Shown one piece after another: positions 34,182-44,434 of a stretch of 64,000 nt of DNA (its first letter is position 1; each line of letters starts with the position of its first letter). The notes beneath the pieces were generated by a model that was not told the DNA's origin, did not search any database, and was given only the letters and a program-made list of their open reading frames with translations. Both the position numbers and the translations under genes were made by a program. The stretch comes from Prevotella scopos JCM 17725 (GTDB lineage: Bacteria > Bacteroidota > Bacteroidia > Bacteroidales > Bacteroidaceae): the NCBI RefSeq assembly GCF_018127785.1, contig NZ_CP072389.1, forward strand, positions 124,001 through 188,000, given 5' to 3'.

Positions 34182-34489
34182 TATATAATTTTCTTCTTTA
34201 TCGCAAAAGATACTTGGTATTTTATCGAAGACGACAAATATACCACATGTATGGTAGGTTCTCCCTGCCGTCCCCCCCCCTTTTATTTTTAATTTTATCT
34301 ACTTTGTGTTTTTCATGTTGCTCTTCCGCTAACCGCTTACATATTGTCTGTCCTCCGTATAATTCCCCCTTTGGAATCTTCTTTTCTAGATTGTGAATTA
34401 TATTTACAAAATTTTTATGCAAACACTTCAAAAAAGCTCAAAAATAACCATTTTTTTCGCCTTTGTAAATTACTTGTTATCAGCGTGTT
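34182..34489. other. AT-rich gap before feoAB, left part
   Basis: Contains a run of nine cytosines near 34275. Short ORFs here have no recognisable features. Confidence 0.35.
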
Positions 34490-34600
34490 ACAAACTCGAT
34501 TCTAAAAGGGCGTTAACAAGGGACTTGAAGGGCGTTAACAAGACTGTAAAAGGGCACCTTTTACAAGCCTTAAGGGCGTTAATTAAATTCTAAAAGATGG
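34490..34600. repeat. GGGCGTTA repeat D, copy 1
   Basis: Four units of the type AAGGGCGTTAA, with one AAAAGGGCACCTTTT, are spaced at about 20-30 bases in a non-coding stretch. A sister region at 49372-49478 has the same units and the same preceding string CGCCTTTGTAA, so these are two copies of one dispersed intergenic element. Confidence 0.6.
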
Positions 34601-35146
34601 TATTCTGTTTTTGATGTTATGAATATTTTTTACAAATATAGGTATTTGTGGCGTTTCAAATCATACATAACAAGTCCCATCCCGATCCTCCCCGAAAGAA
34701 GAGGGAGATAAACTTCCTATAAATTAAGGTGTGTTTATTAAGGTAATAGGTATCTCGGTTTCAACTTACACCTTAACTGGGGAAGGTTTGACTTGCGGCT
34801 TATATCTAGGAAGAATCCGTATAAACGCTTAAGTTTCTGGCTGTTTTGCAATCTTTTAAATGTATTCTTTGTGATTAAATTTAGTTAAAAGTCCATTTGT
34901 TTAAGAAGTTTCCTTTTGCTTATAACCATTGCCTTATAGACAGTCACTATCCCCATTATTAGGTATTTACATTGTAAATGCTTTTATTTCTGCATTTTTT
35001 TATTACCTTTGTTTGTTAAGACATGGTCGGAGAGACAAGTCTATCAAGTTGACAAGTGAACAAGTTGACGAGTTAACAAGTTGCTTGCAGTAATATATAC
35101 AGCAAATAGAAGTAATCATAATTATGAATTTTGAATTACAGAAAGT
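34601..35146. promoter_or_regulatory. feoAB upstream region
   Basis: Contains a decayed CCTCCCCGAAAGAAGAGGG hairpin (about 34688-34708), a -7 box TACCTTTG at 35004-35011 and a leader of about 130 bases. The leader carries short AAGTTGAC/AAGTTAAC repeats (35043-35085). No Fur-type box was identified with confidence. Confidence 0.5.
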
Positions 35147-37624
35147 ATGAAGCTATCAGAATTAAAAACCGGTGAAACCGGCGTTATCGTAAAGGTATCA
35201 GGACACGGTGGTTTTCGGAAACGAATCATAGAGATGGGATTCATTAAGGGTAAGCGTGTTGAGGTGTTACTTAATGCGCCCTTGCAAGATCCTGTTAAAT
35301 ATAAGATAATGGGTTACGAGGTTAGTCTTCGTCATAGTGAGGCTGACCAGATAGAAGTGGTGACAGAAGGAAAACCGCATACCTCTGATAACGAGAAGGA
35401 ATATCAGGCTGATGCGACAGTAGATGCTGTTGCTGACGATAGTACGGATAAGGAACTAACACCCGACAATCTTTCAGAGACAGCACGCAGAAAAGAACGC
35501 ACCATCAATGTGGCACTTGTTGGTAACCCAAACTGTGGTAAGACATCACTCTTCAACTTTGCCTCTGGTGCACACGAACGCGTAGGCAACTACTCAGGTG
35601 TGACGGTAGATGCGAAGGTGGGACATGCTGAATATGATGGCTACGTGTTCAATCTCGTTGATCTCCCCGGCACTTATAGTCTTTCTGCCTACAGTCCGGA
35701 AGAACTCTATGTTCGTAAGCAGTTGGTAGATCATACGCCAGATGTTGTTATTAACGTGATAGACGCATCCAACCTTGAGCGCAACCTCTATCTGACAACA
35801 CAGTTGATAGATATGCACGTCCGTATGGTTTGTGCCCTCAATATGTTTGATGAGACCGAACAGCGTGGCGACCATATCGAGGTGCCGAAGCTCTCTGAAC
35901 TCTTTGGCTTACCCATGGTGCCAACGGTGTTTACCACGGGTAGAGGCGTAAAGGAACTCTTCCGCCAGATTATCGCTGTTTACGAAGGAAAAGAAGACGA
36001 ATCGTTGCAGTTCCGTCATATCCATATCAATCATGGACATGAGATAGAGAATGGTATTAAAGAGATGCAGGAACATTTGAAGAAGTACCCTGAAGTCTGT
36101 CGTCGTTATTCAACACGTTATCTTGCAATCAAGCTGTTAGAGCATGACAAGGATGTAGAAGAACTCGTCAAGCCATTGGGCGACTCAGCTGAGATATTCA
36201 CTCATCGTGATACCGCAGCAGCACGCGTTATGGAAGAGACTGGCAACGACTGTGAAACAGCAATCATGGATGCCAAGTATGGCTTCATTAATGGTGCGCT
36301 GAAAGAAGTGAATTTCTCAACGGGAGATAAGAAAGATACCTACCAGACTACGCACGCCATCGACCATATACTGACGAATAAGTATTTTGGTTTCCCTATC
36401 TTCTTCTTAATCTTGTTGGTGATGTTCACCGCAACCTTTGTTATCGGACAATACCCAATGGACTGGATAGAGGCTGGCGTCGGCTGGTTGGGTGAGTTTA
36501 TCACAAAGACTATGCCTGACGGACCAGTGAAGGATATGCTTGTCGATGGTGTCATCGGTGGAGTAGGAGCCGTTATCGTCTTCTTGCCACAGATTTTAAT
36601 CCTTTATTTCTTTATCTCTTATATGGAAGATTGCGGCTATATGTCGCGTGCAGCCTTTATCATGGACCGTCTGATGCACAAGATGGGACTGCATGGAAAG
36701 TCCTTTATCCCGCTCATCATGGGCTTCGGTTGTAATGTGCCAGCAGTGATGTCCACACGTACGATAGAGAGCCGACGGAGTAGGCTGATTACGATGTTGA
36801 TTCTTCCGTTGATGAGCTGTTCGGCTCGTCTGCCAATTTACATCATGATTACGGGTTCTTTCTTCGCCTTGAAGTATCGTTCGCTTGCCATGCTCTCCTT
36901 ATATGTAATAGGTGTGTTGACGGCAGTGATAATGAGTCGATTGTTCTCAGCCTTTGTTGTCAAAGGAGAAGACACACCATTTGTGATGGAACTACCACCT
37001 TATCGTTTCCCAACGTGGAAGGCGATAGGTCGCCACACATGGGAGAAAGGTAAGCAGTATCTGAAGAAGATGGGAGGTATCATCCTCGTTGCATCTATCA
37101 TCGTGTGGGCACTGGGCTATTTCCCATTGCCGGACAATCCAAAGATGGACAAGCAAACCCGACAGGAACAAAGTTATATCGGCAGGATTGGTAAGGCCAT
37201 TGAGCCAGTGTTCCGTCCGCAAGGCTTCAGTTGGAAGTTGGATGTAGGCTTGCTTTCAGGAATGGGTGCCAAAGAGATTGTGGCATCAACGATGGGTGTG
37301 CTTTATGCAGGTGATGACAGCTTTTCTGATGACAATGGTTATAGCAGTGAGGCAGGGAAATACTCACGACTACATAAGTTGATAACAAAGGACGTGGCAA
37401 CCATGCATGGGGTGAGCTATGAGAAGGCGGAGCCTATCGCTACACTGACTGCCTTTGCGTTCTTACTCTTTGTGTTACTTTATTTCCCTTGCATTGCTAC
37501 GATAGCCGCTATTAAGGGTGAGACAGGCAGTTGGGGATGGGCACTCTTTGCTGCAGGTTACACAACGGCCTTAGCTTGGATTGTTAGTGCTGTTGTCTTC
37601 CAAGTAGGATTATTATTTCTTTGA
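35147..37624 (+). CDS. feoB: Ferrous iron transporter, FeoA-FeoB fusion
   Basis: An 825-residue inner-membrane Fe(II) uptake protein. Residues 1-75 are a FeoA-like SH3 domain (LSELKTGETGVIVKV, GFIKGKRVEVL). An acidic linker leads to the G-protein domain: G1 GNPNCGKTS near 126, the DLPGTYSLSAYSPEE G3/switch region near 171, and the ALNMFDE G4-like segment near 230. The membrane domain has the two gate repeats (MGFGCNVPAVMSTRTI near 525; GMGAKEIVASTMGVLY near 705). Fusion of FeoA to FeoB is common in Bacteroidetes. It is a single gene with its own promoter and terminator. Confidence 0.95.
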   Translation: MKLSELKTGETGVIVKVSGHGGFRKRIIEMGFIKGKRVEVLLNAPLQDPVKYKIMGYEVSLRHSEADQIEVVTEGKPHTSDNEKEYQADATVDAVADDSTDKELTPDNLSETARRKERTINVALVGNPNCGKTSLFNFASGAHERVGNYSGVTVDAKVGHAEYDGYVFNLVDLPGTYSLSAYSPEELYVRKQLVDHTPDVVINVIDASNLERNLYLTTQLIDMHVRMVCALNMFDETEQRGDHIEVPKLSELFGLPMVPTVFTTGRGVKELFRQIIAVYEGKEDESLQFRHIHINHGHEIENGIKEMQEHLKKYPEVCRRYSTRYLAIKLLEHDKDVEELVKPLGDSAEIFTHRDTAAARVMEETGNDCETAIMDAKYGFINGALKEVNFSTGDKKDTYQTTHAIDHILTNKYFGFPIFFLILLVMFTATFVIGQYPMDWIEAGVGWLGEFITKTMPDGPVKDMLVDGVIGGVGAVIVFLPQILILYFFISYMEDCGYMSRAAFIMDRLMHKMGLHGKSFIPLIMGFGCNVPAVMSTRTIESRRSRLITMLILPLMSCSARLPIYIMITGSFFALKYRSLAMLSLYVIGVLTAVIMSRLFSAFVVKGEDTPFVMELPPYRFPTWKAIGRHTWEKGKQYLKKMGGIILVASIIVWALGYFPLPDNPKMDKQTRQEQSYIGRIGKAIEPVFRPQGFSWKLDVGLLSGMGAKEIVASTMGVLYAGDDSFSDDNGYSSEAGKYSRLHKLITKDVATMHGVSYEKAEPIATLTAFAFLLFVLLYFPCIATIAAIKGETGSWGWALFAAGYTTALAWIVSAVVFQVGLLFL

Positions 37625-37660
37625 AACATAAAGTTATAATGCTTTAGATATAAATTCTCA

Positions 37661-37692
37661 TGTAGGGGTGCAAAGCTGCATCCCTACATTTT
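37661..37692 (+). terminator. Terminator of feoAB
   Basis: TGTAGGGGTGCA (37661-37672) pairs with TGCATCCCTACA (37677-37688) around AAGC, followed by TTTTG. Confidence 0.85.
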
Positions 37693-37824
37693 GTTTAGTA
37701 GCTTACTTTTCTATCCAACAACCACACCTCTTTATTAACTTAGAACTACAACGTTTTTCTCAACCAGTATCCTCATTCCTCCATTCAACCAAAGAGCATT
37801 GTAGATATAACGCTCAACTTATTT

Positions 37825-37910
37825 GGTGCTTACCCTCCGCACCATTGGTGTTCAGCCTTAGCATCATTGGTGCTAGGCCTCCGCACAACATGTGCAGAAT
37901 AACATCACAA
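37825..37910. repeat. CCGCACCATTGGTG-type hairpin repeats
   Basis: GC-rich units such as CTCCGCACCATTGGTG, CATCATTGGTGCTAG and CTCCGCACAACATGTGCAG follow one another. They use the same vocabulary as the cmk terminator, the 56.55-kb repeat and the interior of the inverted-repeat elements. Confidence 0.5.
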
Positions 37911-38337
37911 AAGCAAATGATGTTAAGCAAGTCACAAATAGAGTATGTGTGAAGATTTTAACCGCCCTGTACCCTTTCGTGTGGGTATTCGTTTTTTGTT
38001 TTGCTTAAAAACTTCTGACTATGAAACGACAGGACTAAACAGAACAAATAAATAAGGTATATGCGTACGATAATTGATTTTAATCTATGCTTATATCACC
38101 CCACACGATACATCATAAAAACTCATTTTATTCCTCAAAACGTTTGAGAATACAAATAAAAGTTCACAACACGCGATGTAGCGAATCAATTTCTTTGTGA
38201 TAGGACAACTATCGTAAGACGTTCGCAAATTGACTAAAAAATAGATAGTTACACAATTTTATCCCAATCTAGATGAATAATTACAAACGATGGTTGTGAA
38301 AAAAAAAGAGGAAGAGATGTATTTTATTTCCAAAAAG

Positions 38338-38369
38338 TTTGTTTTTTTTCAACATATTAATTATTTTTG
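38338..38369 (+). promoter_or_regulatory. Promoter of the SusC operon
   Basis: A -33 TTTG at 38338-38341 and a -7 box TATTTTTG at 38362-38369 are separated by 20 bases, the classical Bacteroidetes arrangement. The leader to the SusC start codon is about 190 bases. Confidence 0.75.
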
Positions 38370-38429
38370 CAAACGATGATGATGGCAAAAATATAATAAA
38401 ACCTAAACAATCAATTTTAATCATCACTT

Positions 38430-38555
38430 AGAATATGCCATTCTTGTGCGAATAAGCCGATGGGGGTAGCCTCCCTAATTAGCTTTTCGTAGGCTCAGCC
38501 ATTTAAGGACGAGTGGAAAAGTCATTTAAATATACTATAATAAAAACCAGTTAAT
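38430..38555 (+). ncRNA. Possible structured leader RNA of the SusC operon
   Basis: The 5' untranslated region is GC-richer than its surroundings. It can form GGGGG/CUCCC around a UAGC loop, an AGCC/GGCU pairing that encloses it, and an ATTTAAG.GAC / GTC.TTTAAAT stem around GAGTGGAAAA. It matches no riboswitch class that I know. Leader function is inferred only from position and pairing. Confidence 0.3.
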
Positions 38556-38566
38556 TCTAAAAGTCT

Positions 38567-41500
38567 ATGGAGAAAAGATTTGCTCTTTTTTTGTTAGGGC
38601 TAATCCTGTCAGTAGGAACAGCGATTGGTCAGACAAAAATCAATGGTACTGTATTTTCTCAGGTGGATAATGAACCTATCATTGGTGCGTCGGTCATGGT
38701 ACAAGGTACTACGAAAGGTACGGTCACTGATATCGATGGTCATTTCACACTTGATGTTCCTGCAGGAAAGAAACTTGTAGTCAGTTACATTGGTATGGTC
38801 ACGCAAACCGTTGCTGCGAAGGATGGCATGAAGGTAAGTCTTGCAAATGACAACCATCAACTCAATGAGGTTGTCGTTACGGGTATGACCCAGCAAGATA
38901 AACGCCTCTTCTCAGGTGCTGCCACAAAGCTTGATGCTTCTAAAGCGAAGCTCGATGGTATGGCAGACGTGAGTCGTTCGCTTGAAGGTCGTGCTGCCGG
39001 TGTGAGTGTTCAGAACGTATCAGGTACGTTCGGTACTGCACCAAAGATTCGTGTGCGTGGTGCTACGTCAATCTATGGTTCATCTAAACCGTTGTGGGTT
39101 GTGGATGGTGTTATCATGGAAGATGTTGCAGAGGTTGATGCTGATAACCTCTCGTCAGGTGATGCTGCCACATTGATTTCTTCAGCGATTGCAGGTCTGA
39201 ACGCTGATGACATTGAAAGTTTCCAGATTCTGAAGGATGGTTCTGCTACCTCTATCTATGGTGCGCGTGCCATGGGTGGTGTGATTGTTGTCACAACTAA
39301 GAAGGGTAAGGCCGGTAGCAACCGCATCAGTTATACAGGTGAATATACGATGCGTCTGCGTCCAAGCTACTCTCAGTTCAACATTATGAACTCACAGGAG
39401 CAGATGGGCGTTTATAAGGAGATGGCGGCTGATGGTCTCTTCTCTTTCTCTCGTACGCTGCGTGCCGCTACGAGTGGTATCTATGGTAAGATGTATAACC
39501 TGCTTAACACCTACGATCTTACCAATGGTCGTTTCGGTATTGCAAACAATGAAGAGGCTATCAATGACTATCTTCGTGAAGCAGAGATGCGCAATACTAA
39601 TTGGTTTGAAGAGCTCTTTAAGAATTCTGTTTCTACGAACCACTCTATCTCTATGTCATCAGGTACAGATAAAGCACAATACTATACCTCTTTCTCTTTC
39701 ATGGACGACCCAGGATGGGCAGAACAGAGCAAGGTGCGTCGTTTGACTTATTCTGTCAATGCTAACTATAACATTGGTAAAAAGGTGACACTGAACCTTA
39801 TTGGTAATACGGCTTATCGTAAGCAGCGTGCACCAGGTTCTGTGAACCAGGAGGTGGATGCTGTATCGGGTGCTGTCAATCGTAACTTTGATATTAACCC
39901 TTACTCTTACGCTATCAACTCATCACGTGCGTTGGATCCTAATACGTTCTATATCCGTAACTATGCTCCATTCAATATCCACAATGAGTTGAATAATAAC
40001 TTTATTGACTTTGATGTGCTTGACTTGAAGATGCAAGCAGAGTTAAAGTACAAACCTATTAAGAAGGTACAGCTTTCTGTATTGGGTGCTTATAAGTATT
40101 CTATTACTTCTCAAGCAGCTCAGATTCGTGAGCAGTCAAATATGGCCATGGCTTATAGAGCAATGGATGATGCTACAATTCGTAATGCTAACGCTTGGCT
40201 CTATCTTGACCCAGACCAGCCTAACTCTTTGAAGTTCTCTGTTCTGCCAAAGGGTGGTTTCTATAATGAAACGAAATATCGCATGAACAGCTGGGACTTC
40301 CGTGCTACTGCAAGCTATAATGATGTATATAACGATCAGCATATCTTAAACCTCTATGGAGGTATGGAAATCAACAATACTAACCGTACACAGAGCTTCT
40401 TCCGTGGTGTTGGTATGCAATATGGCATGGGTTACCTTGCTAATTATGATTACCATTTCTTCAAGCAGGCAGAGGAAGATAATAACATGTATTACGACCT
40501 TTATAATAGCTATAGCCGTGATGTGTCATTCTTCGGTACAGCTAACTATTCTTGGAAAGGACGTTACGCCGTAAACTTCACAACACGTTATGAAGGTAGT
40601 AACCGCCTCGGTAAGGCTCGTACTGCACGTTGGCTTCCTACATGGAACGTGTCAGGTGTGTGGAATGCACATGAGGAGCCTTGGTTCCATAAGGTGTTCA
40701 AGACTGCTATGACTCACGCAACGATGCGTGCCTCTTACTCTCTGACGGGTGATAAACCTGCCGTTACCAACTCACAGGTAATCATCCGCAGTACAAACAT
40801 CTGGCGTCCATTTGCCATTGACAGAGAGTCAGGACTTGGTATTTCAAACTTTGCTAACCCTGATCTTACCTATGAGAAGAAGCATGAGTTGAACCTCGGT
40901 GTTGACTTAGGCTTCCTAAATAATCGTTTGAACGTTGTGTTCGACTGGTACACACGTAATAACTACGACCTTATCGGTCCTCGCACAACAAACGGTACAA
41001 AGGGTACGATTACTGAATATGCTAACGTTGCAAGTATGAAGTCACATGGTGAGGAGCTTACTATCTCTAGTAAGAACATCGTGACCAAGAGCTTCCAGTG
41101 GTCAACCGACTTCATCTTCTCTCACGTGAAGACACGTGTTACTGACCTCGATAGCCGCTCACGCATCATGTCTATGGTTAGTGGCTCTGGTTTTACAATG
41201 GTTGGCTATCCTTATCGCGCACTCTTCTCTTGGGACTATAAGGGACTGAATGACCATGGTATTCCACAGGTTATCAACCAGGATGGTGACTTGACAACTA
41301 GTAATGTTGACTTCCAGAGTTATGTCCTCGACCACCTCGTATATGAAGGACCAACAGATCCAACTATAACAGGTTCATTTGGTAACACCTTTACTTATAA
41401 GGGATGGCACTTAAGCATCTTTACAACCTATGCCTTTGGTAATAAGGTACGCCTTGACCCATTCTTCAGCACAGGTTATTCTGATATGACTGCTATGCCA

Positions 41501-41875
41501 AAGGAGTTCCGCAATCGTTGGACTAAAGCTGGCGATGAGTTGCACACAAACATACCTGCTATTGCTGATTTGCGTTCTATGCAGCAAAATGGTTATTTGG
41601 GACGTGCATACAATGCTTACAACTATTCAACTGAACGCATCGCAAATGGTAATTTCATCCGAATGAAGGAAATCTCTCTAGGGTATGATTTCCCTGTACA
41701 GATGATTAGACATCTTTCAATAAACTCATTGAGTTTGAAGTTGCAGGCAACAAACCTCTTCCTAATTTATTCTGATAAGAAACTTAACGGACAGGATCCA
41801 GAATTCTTTAATTCAGGTGGTGTTGCCTTACCAGTACCTCGCCAGTTTACACTGACTCTGCGTCTTGGTATCTAA
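38567..41875 (+). CDS. SusC/RagA-type TonB-linked outer-membrane protein
   Basis: A 1102-residue importer barrel. It has a signal peptide (1-21, ending AIGQ), then a carboxypeptidase-regulatory-like domain (INGTVFSQVDNEPIIGASVMVQGT). The TonB box region is LNEVVVTGM near 102-110. The plug domain has the SusC hallmarks RVRGATSIYGSSKPLWVVDGV and FQILKDGSATSIYGARAMGGVIVVTTKKG. The barrel runs to the C-terminal FTLTLRLGI. It works with the SusD partner encoded 24 bases downstream, forming a lidded importer of large nutrients. The presence of a metallohydrolase lipoprotein suggests a peptide or protein-derived substrate rather than a glycan; this is inference. Confidence 0.93.
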   Translation: MEKRFALFLLGLILSVGTAIGQTKINGTVFSQVDNEPIIGASVMVQGTTKGTVTDIDGHFTLDVPAGKKLVVSYIGMVTQTVAAKDGMKVSLANDNHQLNEVVVTGMTQQDKRLFSGAATKLDASKAKLDGMADVSRSLEGRAAGVSVQNVSGTFGTAPKIRVRGATSIYGSSKPLWVVDGVIMEDVAEVDADNLSSGDAATLISSAIAGLNADDIESFQILKDGSATSIYGARAMGGVIVVTTKKGKAGSNRISYTGEYTMRLRPSYSQFNIMNSQEQMGVYKEMAADGLFSFSRTLRAATSGIYGKMYNLLNTYDLTNGRFGIANNEEAINDYLREAEMRNTNWFEELFKNSVSTNHSISMSSGTDKAQYYTSFSFMDDPGWAEQSKVRRLTYSVNANYNIGKKVTLNLIGNTAYRKQRAPGSVNQEVDAVSGAVNRNFDINPYSYAINSSRALDPNTFYIRNYAPFNIHNELNNNFIDFDVLDLKMQAELKYKPIKKVQLSVLGAYKYSITSQAAQIREQSNMAMAYRAMDDATIRNANAWLYLDPDQPNSLKFSVLPKGGFYNETKYRMNSWDFRATASYNDVYNDQHILNLYGGMEINNTNRTQSFFRGVGMQYGMGYLANYDYHFFKQAEEDNNMYYDLYNSYSRDVSFFGTANYSWKGRYAVNFTTRYEGSNRLGKARTARWLPTWNVSGVWNAHEEPWFHKVFKTAMTHATMRASYSLTGDKPAVTNSQVIIRSTNIWRPFAIDRESGLGISNFANPDLTYEKKHELNLGVDLGFLNNRLNVVFDWYTRNNYDLIGPRTTNGTKGTITEYANVASMKSHGEELTISSKNIVTKSFQWSTDFIFSHVKTRVTDLDSRSRIMSMVSGSGFTMVGYPYRALFSWDYKGLNDHGIPQVINQDGDLTTSNVDFQSYVLDHLVYEGPTDPTITGSFGNTFTYKGWHLSIFTTYAFGNKVRLDPFFSTGYSDMTAMPKEFRNRWTKAGDELHTNIPAIADLRSMQQNGYLGRAYNAYNYSTERIANGNFIRMKEISLGYDFPVQMIRHLSINSLSLKLQATNLFLIYSDKKLNGQDPEFFNSGGVALPVPRQFTLTLRLGI

Positions 41876-41899
41876 CACATTCAAAAACAATAAAGAAAT

Positions 41900-43468
41900 A
41901 TGATCATGAAAAAAATAAATGCTTTATTATTTGGATTGGGGCTTTTGAGCCTTGCATCCTGCGATACGTTTCTTGATAAGCTGCCTGATGATCGCGCCGA
42001 AGTGAATAGCTTCGAAAAGGTGACACAGTTGTTGTCTTCTGCTTACTCTGATGGTTCTACTGTCTATATGATGGAGTGGAGTAGTGACAACGTAATGGAT
42101 AATGGTAAGATGTTTTCTTATCGAACAAACCAAGACCAGCTCTATCGTTGGAAAGATGTCAACACAAATGGTAATGATGACCCGCGCCATGTGTGGGGGA
42201 AAGCTTACTTTGCTGTTGGAAATGCCAATCAGGCACTAGCAAGTCTTGATAAAATCACTGAAGGAAATGTTAATGCTGTAAAGGCTGAGGCTTTACTCTG
42301 CCGTGCATGGGCTATCTTCCAATTGTCAAATGCGTTCTGCATGGCTTACGATGAGGCTAAGGCTGATACCTATCTTGGTCTTCCTTATCCAAAAGAGGCA
42401 AACGTGTCAGTCAACTCACGTGGAACATTACGCCAACTTTATGAGAATATCAACGCTGATATCGAAGCTGCACTGCCTAATGTGAGCGAAGAATATATGT
42501 CAGTTCCTAAGTATCACTTTAATGTTCGTGCTGCCTACGCCTTCGCTGCTCGCTTCAACCTTTATTATCACAAGTGGGATAAGGCGTTAGAGTATGCTAC
42601 TAAGGCTTTGGGAACACAGCCTGCATCGCTTATGCGTACGGTGTCACGCTATAAGAGCCTAACAGGTGGTCGTTGGGAGATTCACGATAATTATATTAGT
42701 TCTAGTGAGAATGCCAACTTCATGCTTCAGACAGCTGTCTCTGCAGCCGGTGCAGCCACATACTATGGTGGTTATAAGCGTTATAACTCAGGCTTTGATG
42801 TCATCATGAAGGAGCTTTATTGGGCTTCTATGCCATGGGGCTCAGGCTCTGTTGACAACACGCTCTATGAGTCTCACCTGCTTTATGGTAACAGCCAGCA
42901 GATTGCTTACCCTCGTTTATCTGATGAGTGGGAGTATCTTGATGCAGCAAAGAGTAGAGGTTTCATTCGTGTTGTTGATCCAGTATTTACAGCTGATGAA
43001 ACACTCCTTGTCCGTGCAGAGGCTAATATCATGTTGAAGAAGTACGACGATGCCTTGAGTGATATGAATGTCTGGGTAACAGCGCATTGTGCTCCAACAG
43101 CAGGTACTGCTACAAGACCAACATTGACCCTTGCTTCAATACAAAGCTTCTTGCAAAATGTAGCCATGGTGCCAGAAGAATTGACATCAAACAGTGATAG
43201 AGGATTCAAGAAGGCACTTCATCCACAGGGCTTTACGATTGATGATACTCAGACACAGCTGCTGTATGTGTTGTTGCAGATGCGTCGTATCGAGACTTGT
43301 CAGCAAGGACTTCGATTCATGGACATCAAGCGTTATGGTATTAAGATTGCTCACTTACTTGATGGTGAGAATCCTCTCTACTTTGAATCAGGCGACCTGC
43401 GTGGTGCATTGCAGTTGCCAACTGATGTCATTGAGTCTGGTTTGGAGCCTAATCCACGTAAGAATTAA
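41900..43468 (+). CDS. SusD/RagB-type nutrient-binding lipoprotein
   Basis: A 522-residue surface lipoprotein with a type II signal (LSLASC, cysteine near residue 22) and the helical TPR-like SusD fold. It has DTFLDKLPDDRAEV after the lipid anchor, CRAWAIFQLSNAFCMAYDEA near 133-152, and LLQMRRIETCQQGLRFMDIKRYGI near the C-terminus. It caps the SusC barrel encoded upstream. A second ATG six bases downstream (41906, MKKINALL) is equally likely. No glycan-degrading enzymes follow, which is unusual for polysaccharide loci and fits another substrate class. Confidence 0.9.
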   Translation: MIMKKINALLFGLGLLSLASCDTFLDKLPDDRAEVNSFEKVTQLLSSAYSDGSTVYMMEWSSDNVMDNGKMFSYRTNQDQLYRWKDVNTNGNDDPRHVWGKAYFAVGNANQALASLDKITEGNVNAVKAEALLCRAWAIFQLSNAFCMAYDEAKADTYLGLPYPKEANVSVNSRGTLRQLYENINADIEAALPNVSEEYMSVPKYHFNVRAAYAFAARFNLYYHKWDKALEYATKALGTQPASLMRTVSRYKSLTGGRWEIHDNYISSSENANFMLQTAVSAAGAATYYGGYKRYNSGFDVIMKELYWASMPWGSGSVDNTLYESHLLYGNSQQIAYPRLSDEWEYLDAAKSRGFIRVVDPVFTADETLLVRAEANIMLKKYDDALSDMNVWVTAHCAPTAGTATRPTLTLASIQSFLQNVAMVPEELTSNSDRGFKKALHPQGFTIDDTQTQLLYVLLQMRRIETCQQGLRFMDIKRYGIKIAHLLDGENPLYFESGDLRGALQLPTDVIESGLEPNPRKN

Positions 43469-43488
43469 ACATGAGGAGGAAGATAATT

Positions 43489-44424
43489 ATGAAAATAATA
43501 AGATTTTTGATTGTGGCAGTCGTCGTAGTCTTGGCAGTCGCATGTTCAAATGATGATGTAGATACAGCTAATTCAATATTCCCTAAAAAAGAGGATACAA
43601 TTGAGAAAACTGATTTCGATAAGTGGTTGCGTAAGAACTTTGCTGACCCATATAACATCAGATTCCATTATCTCTATGTAGATCAGAATAGCGATATGGG
43701 CTATAATGTCAGCCCTGCTGATATTAAGAAGTCAATCGCATTGGCAAAGATTATCAAGCACGTATGGCTTGATGCCTACACTGAGTTGATGGGTGAGAAA
43801 TTCCTTAAAGAGCATTGTTTCCGCGAGTTCCAGCTGATCGGTTCTGCACAGCATAAGGCAGATGGTTCCATTGTGCTCGGTTTTGCTGAAGGCGGTATTC
43901 GTGTAAACCTCTTCCAGGTAAATAACCTTGATCCTACGAATCTTTACATTGAGCAGACGTCACCTTATAGTTCTTCTAATGCATTCGACTTGAATCGTGC
44001 TTACTTCCATACGATGCATCATGAGTTTGCACACATTCTTAGTCAGTTGAAGGATTATTCTACAGAGTTTAGAGGTATCTCAGCTGGTAAATACCACACT
44101 GCTGACTGGGTAAACGTAAAGGATGAGGATGCAGGTAAAGAAGGCTTCGTAACGGGTTATGCTAGTAGCGAGTATAATGAGGACTTTGCAGAGGTATTCT
44201 CTTGCTATGTCACAGATACTGATGCAATGTGGCAGAAGCGTTTGGCGCAAGCCGTGACAGCTGCAAATGGAGATGAGAGCGGTAAGAAAGCTATTCTTGC
44301 AAAGTTGAGTATCATTCGTAATTACCTCAAAGACTCATGGGGTGTTGACATCGATAAGCTCCGCACCATCGTGTTGCGTCGTGCTGGCGAAGTAAGTACA
44401 CTGGATTTGGAAACATTAAATTAA
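43489..44424 (+). CDS. Zinc metallohydrolase lipoprotein linked to SusCD import
   Basis: A 311-residue lipoprotein with signal VVLAVACSNDD. The zinc-binding motif HHEFAHILSQ (HExxH) is near residue 177, and the downstream glutamates in YNEDFAEVFSCYV may give the third ligand. I recall such proteins as substrate-import-associated zinc metallohydrolases that accompany SusC/SusD pairs. An in-frame ATG at 43471 would add six basic residues; the ATG at 43489, after AGGAGGAAGATAATT, gives a normal signal peptide. It lies 20 bases after the SusD stop. It probably trims a peptide-like substrate at the surface or in the periplasm. Confidence 0.82.
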   Translation: MKIIRFLIVAVVVVLAVACSNDDVDTANSIFPKKEDTIEKTDFDKWLRKNFADPYNIRFHYLYVDQNSDMGYNVSPADIKKSIALAKIIKHVWLDAYTELMGEKFLKEHCFREFQLIGSAQHKADGSIVLGFAEGGIRVNLFQVNNLDPTNLYIEQTSPYSSSNAFDLNRAYFHTMHHEFAHILSQLKDYSTEFRGISAGKYHTADWVNVKDEDAGKEGFVTGYASSEYNEDFAEVFSCYVTDTDAMWQKRLAQAVTAANGDESGKKAILAKLSIIRNYLKDSWGVDIDKLRTIVLRRAGEVSTLDLETLN

Positions 44425-44434
44425 GCTATAGATT

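Noticed and set aside
34182..34600. Short ORFs (60-70 codons) upstream of feoAB
   Set aside because: They cover the poly-C tract and the GGGCGTTA repeats and show no signal peptide, domain or promoter.
37668..37952. 94-codon ORF after feoAB
   Set aside because: It starts within the feoAB terminator and runs through the GC-rich hairpin repeats.
38430..38555. Cobalamin, TPP or SAM riboswitch ahead of the SusC gene
   Set aside because: None of the conserved core strings of these classes is present; kept only as an unclassified structured leader.
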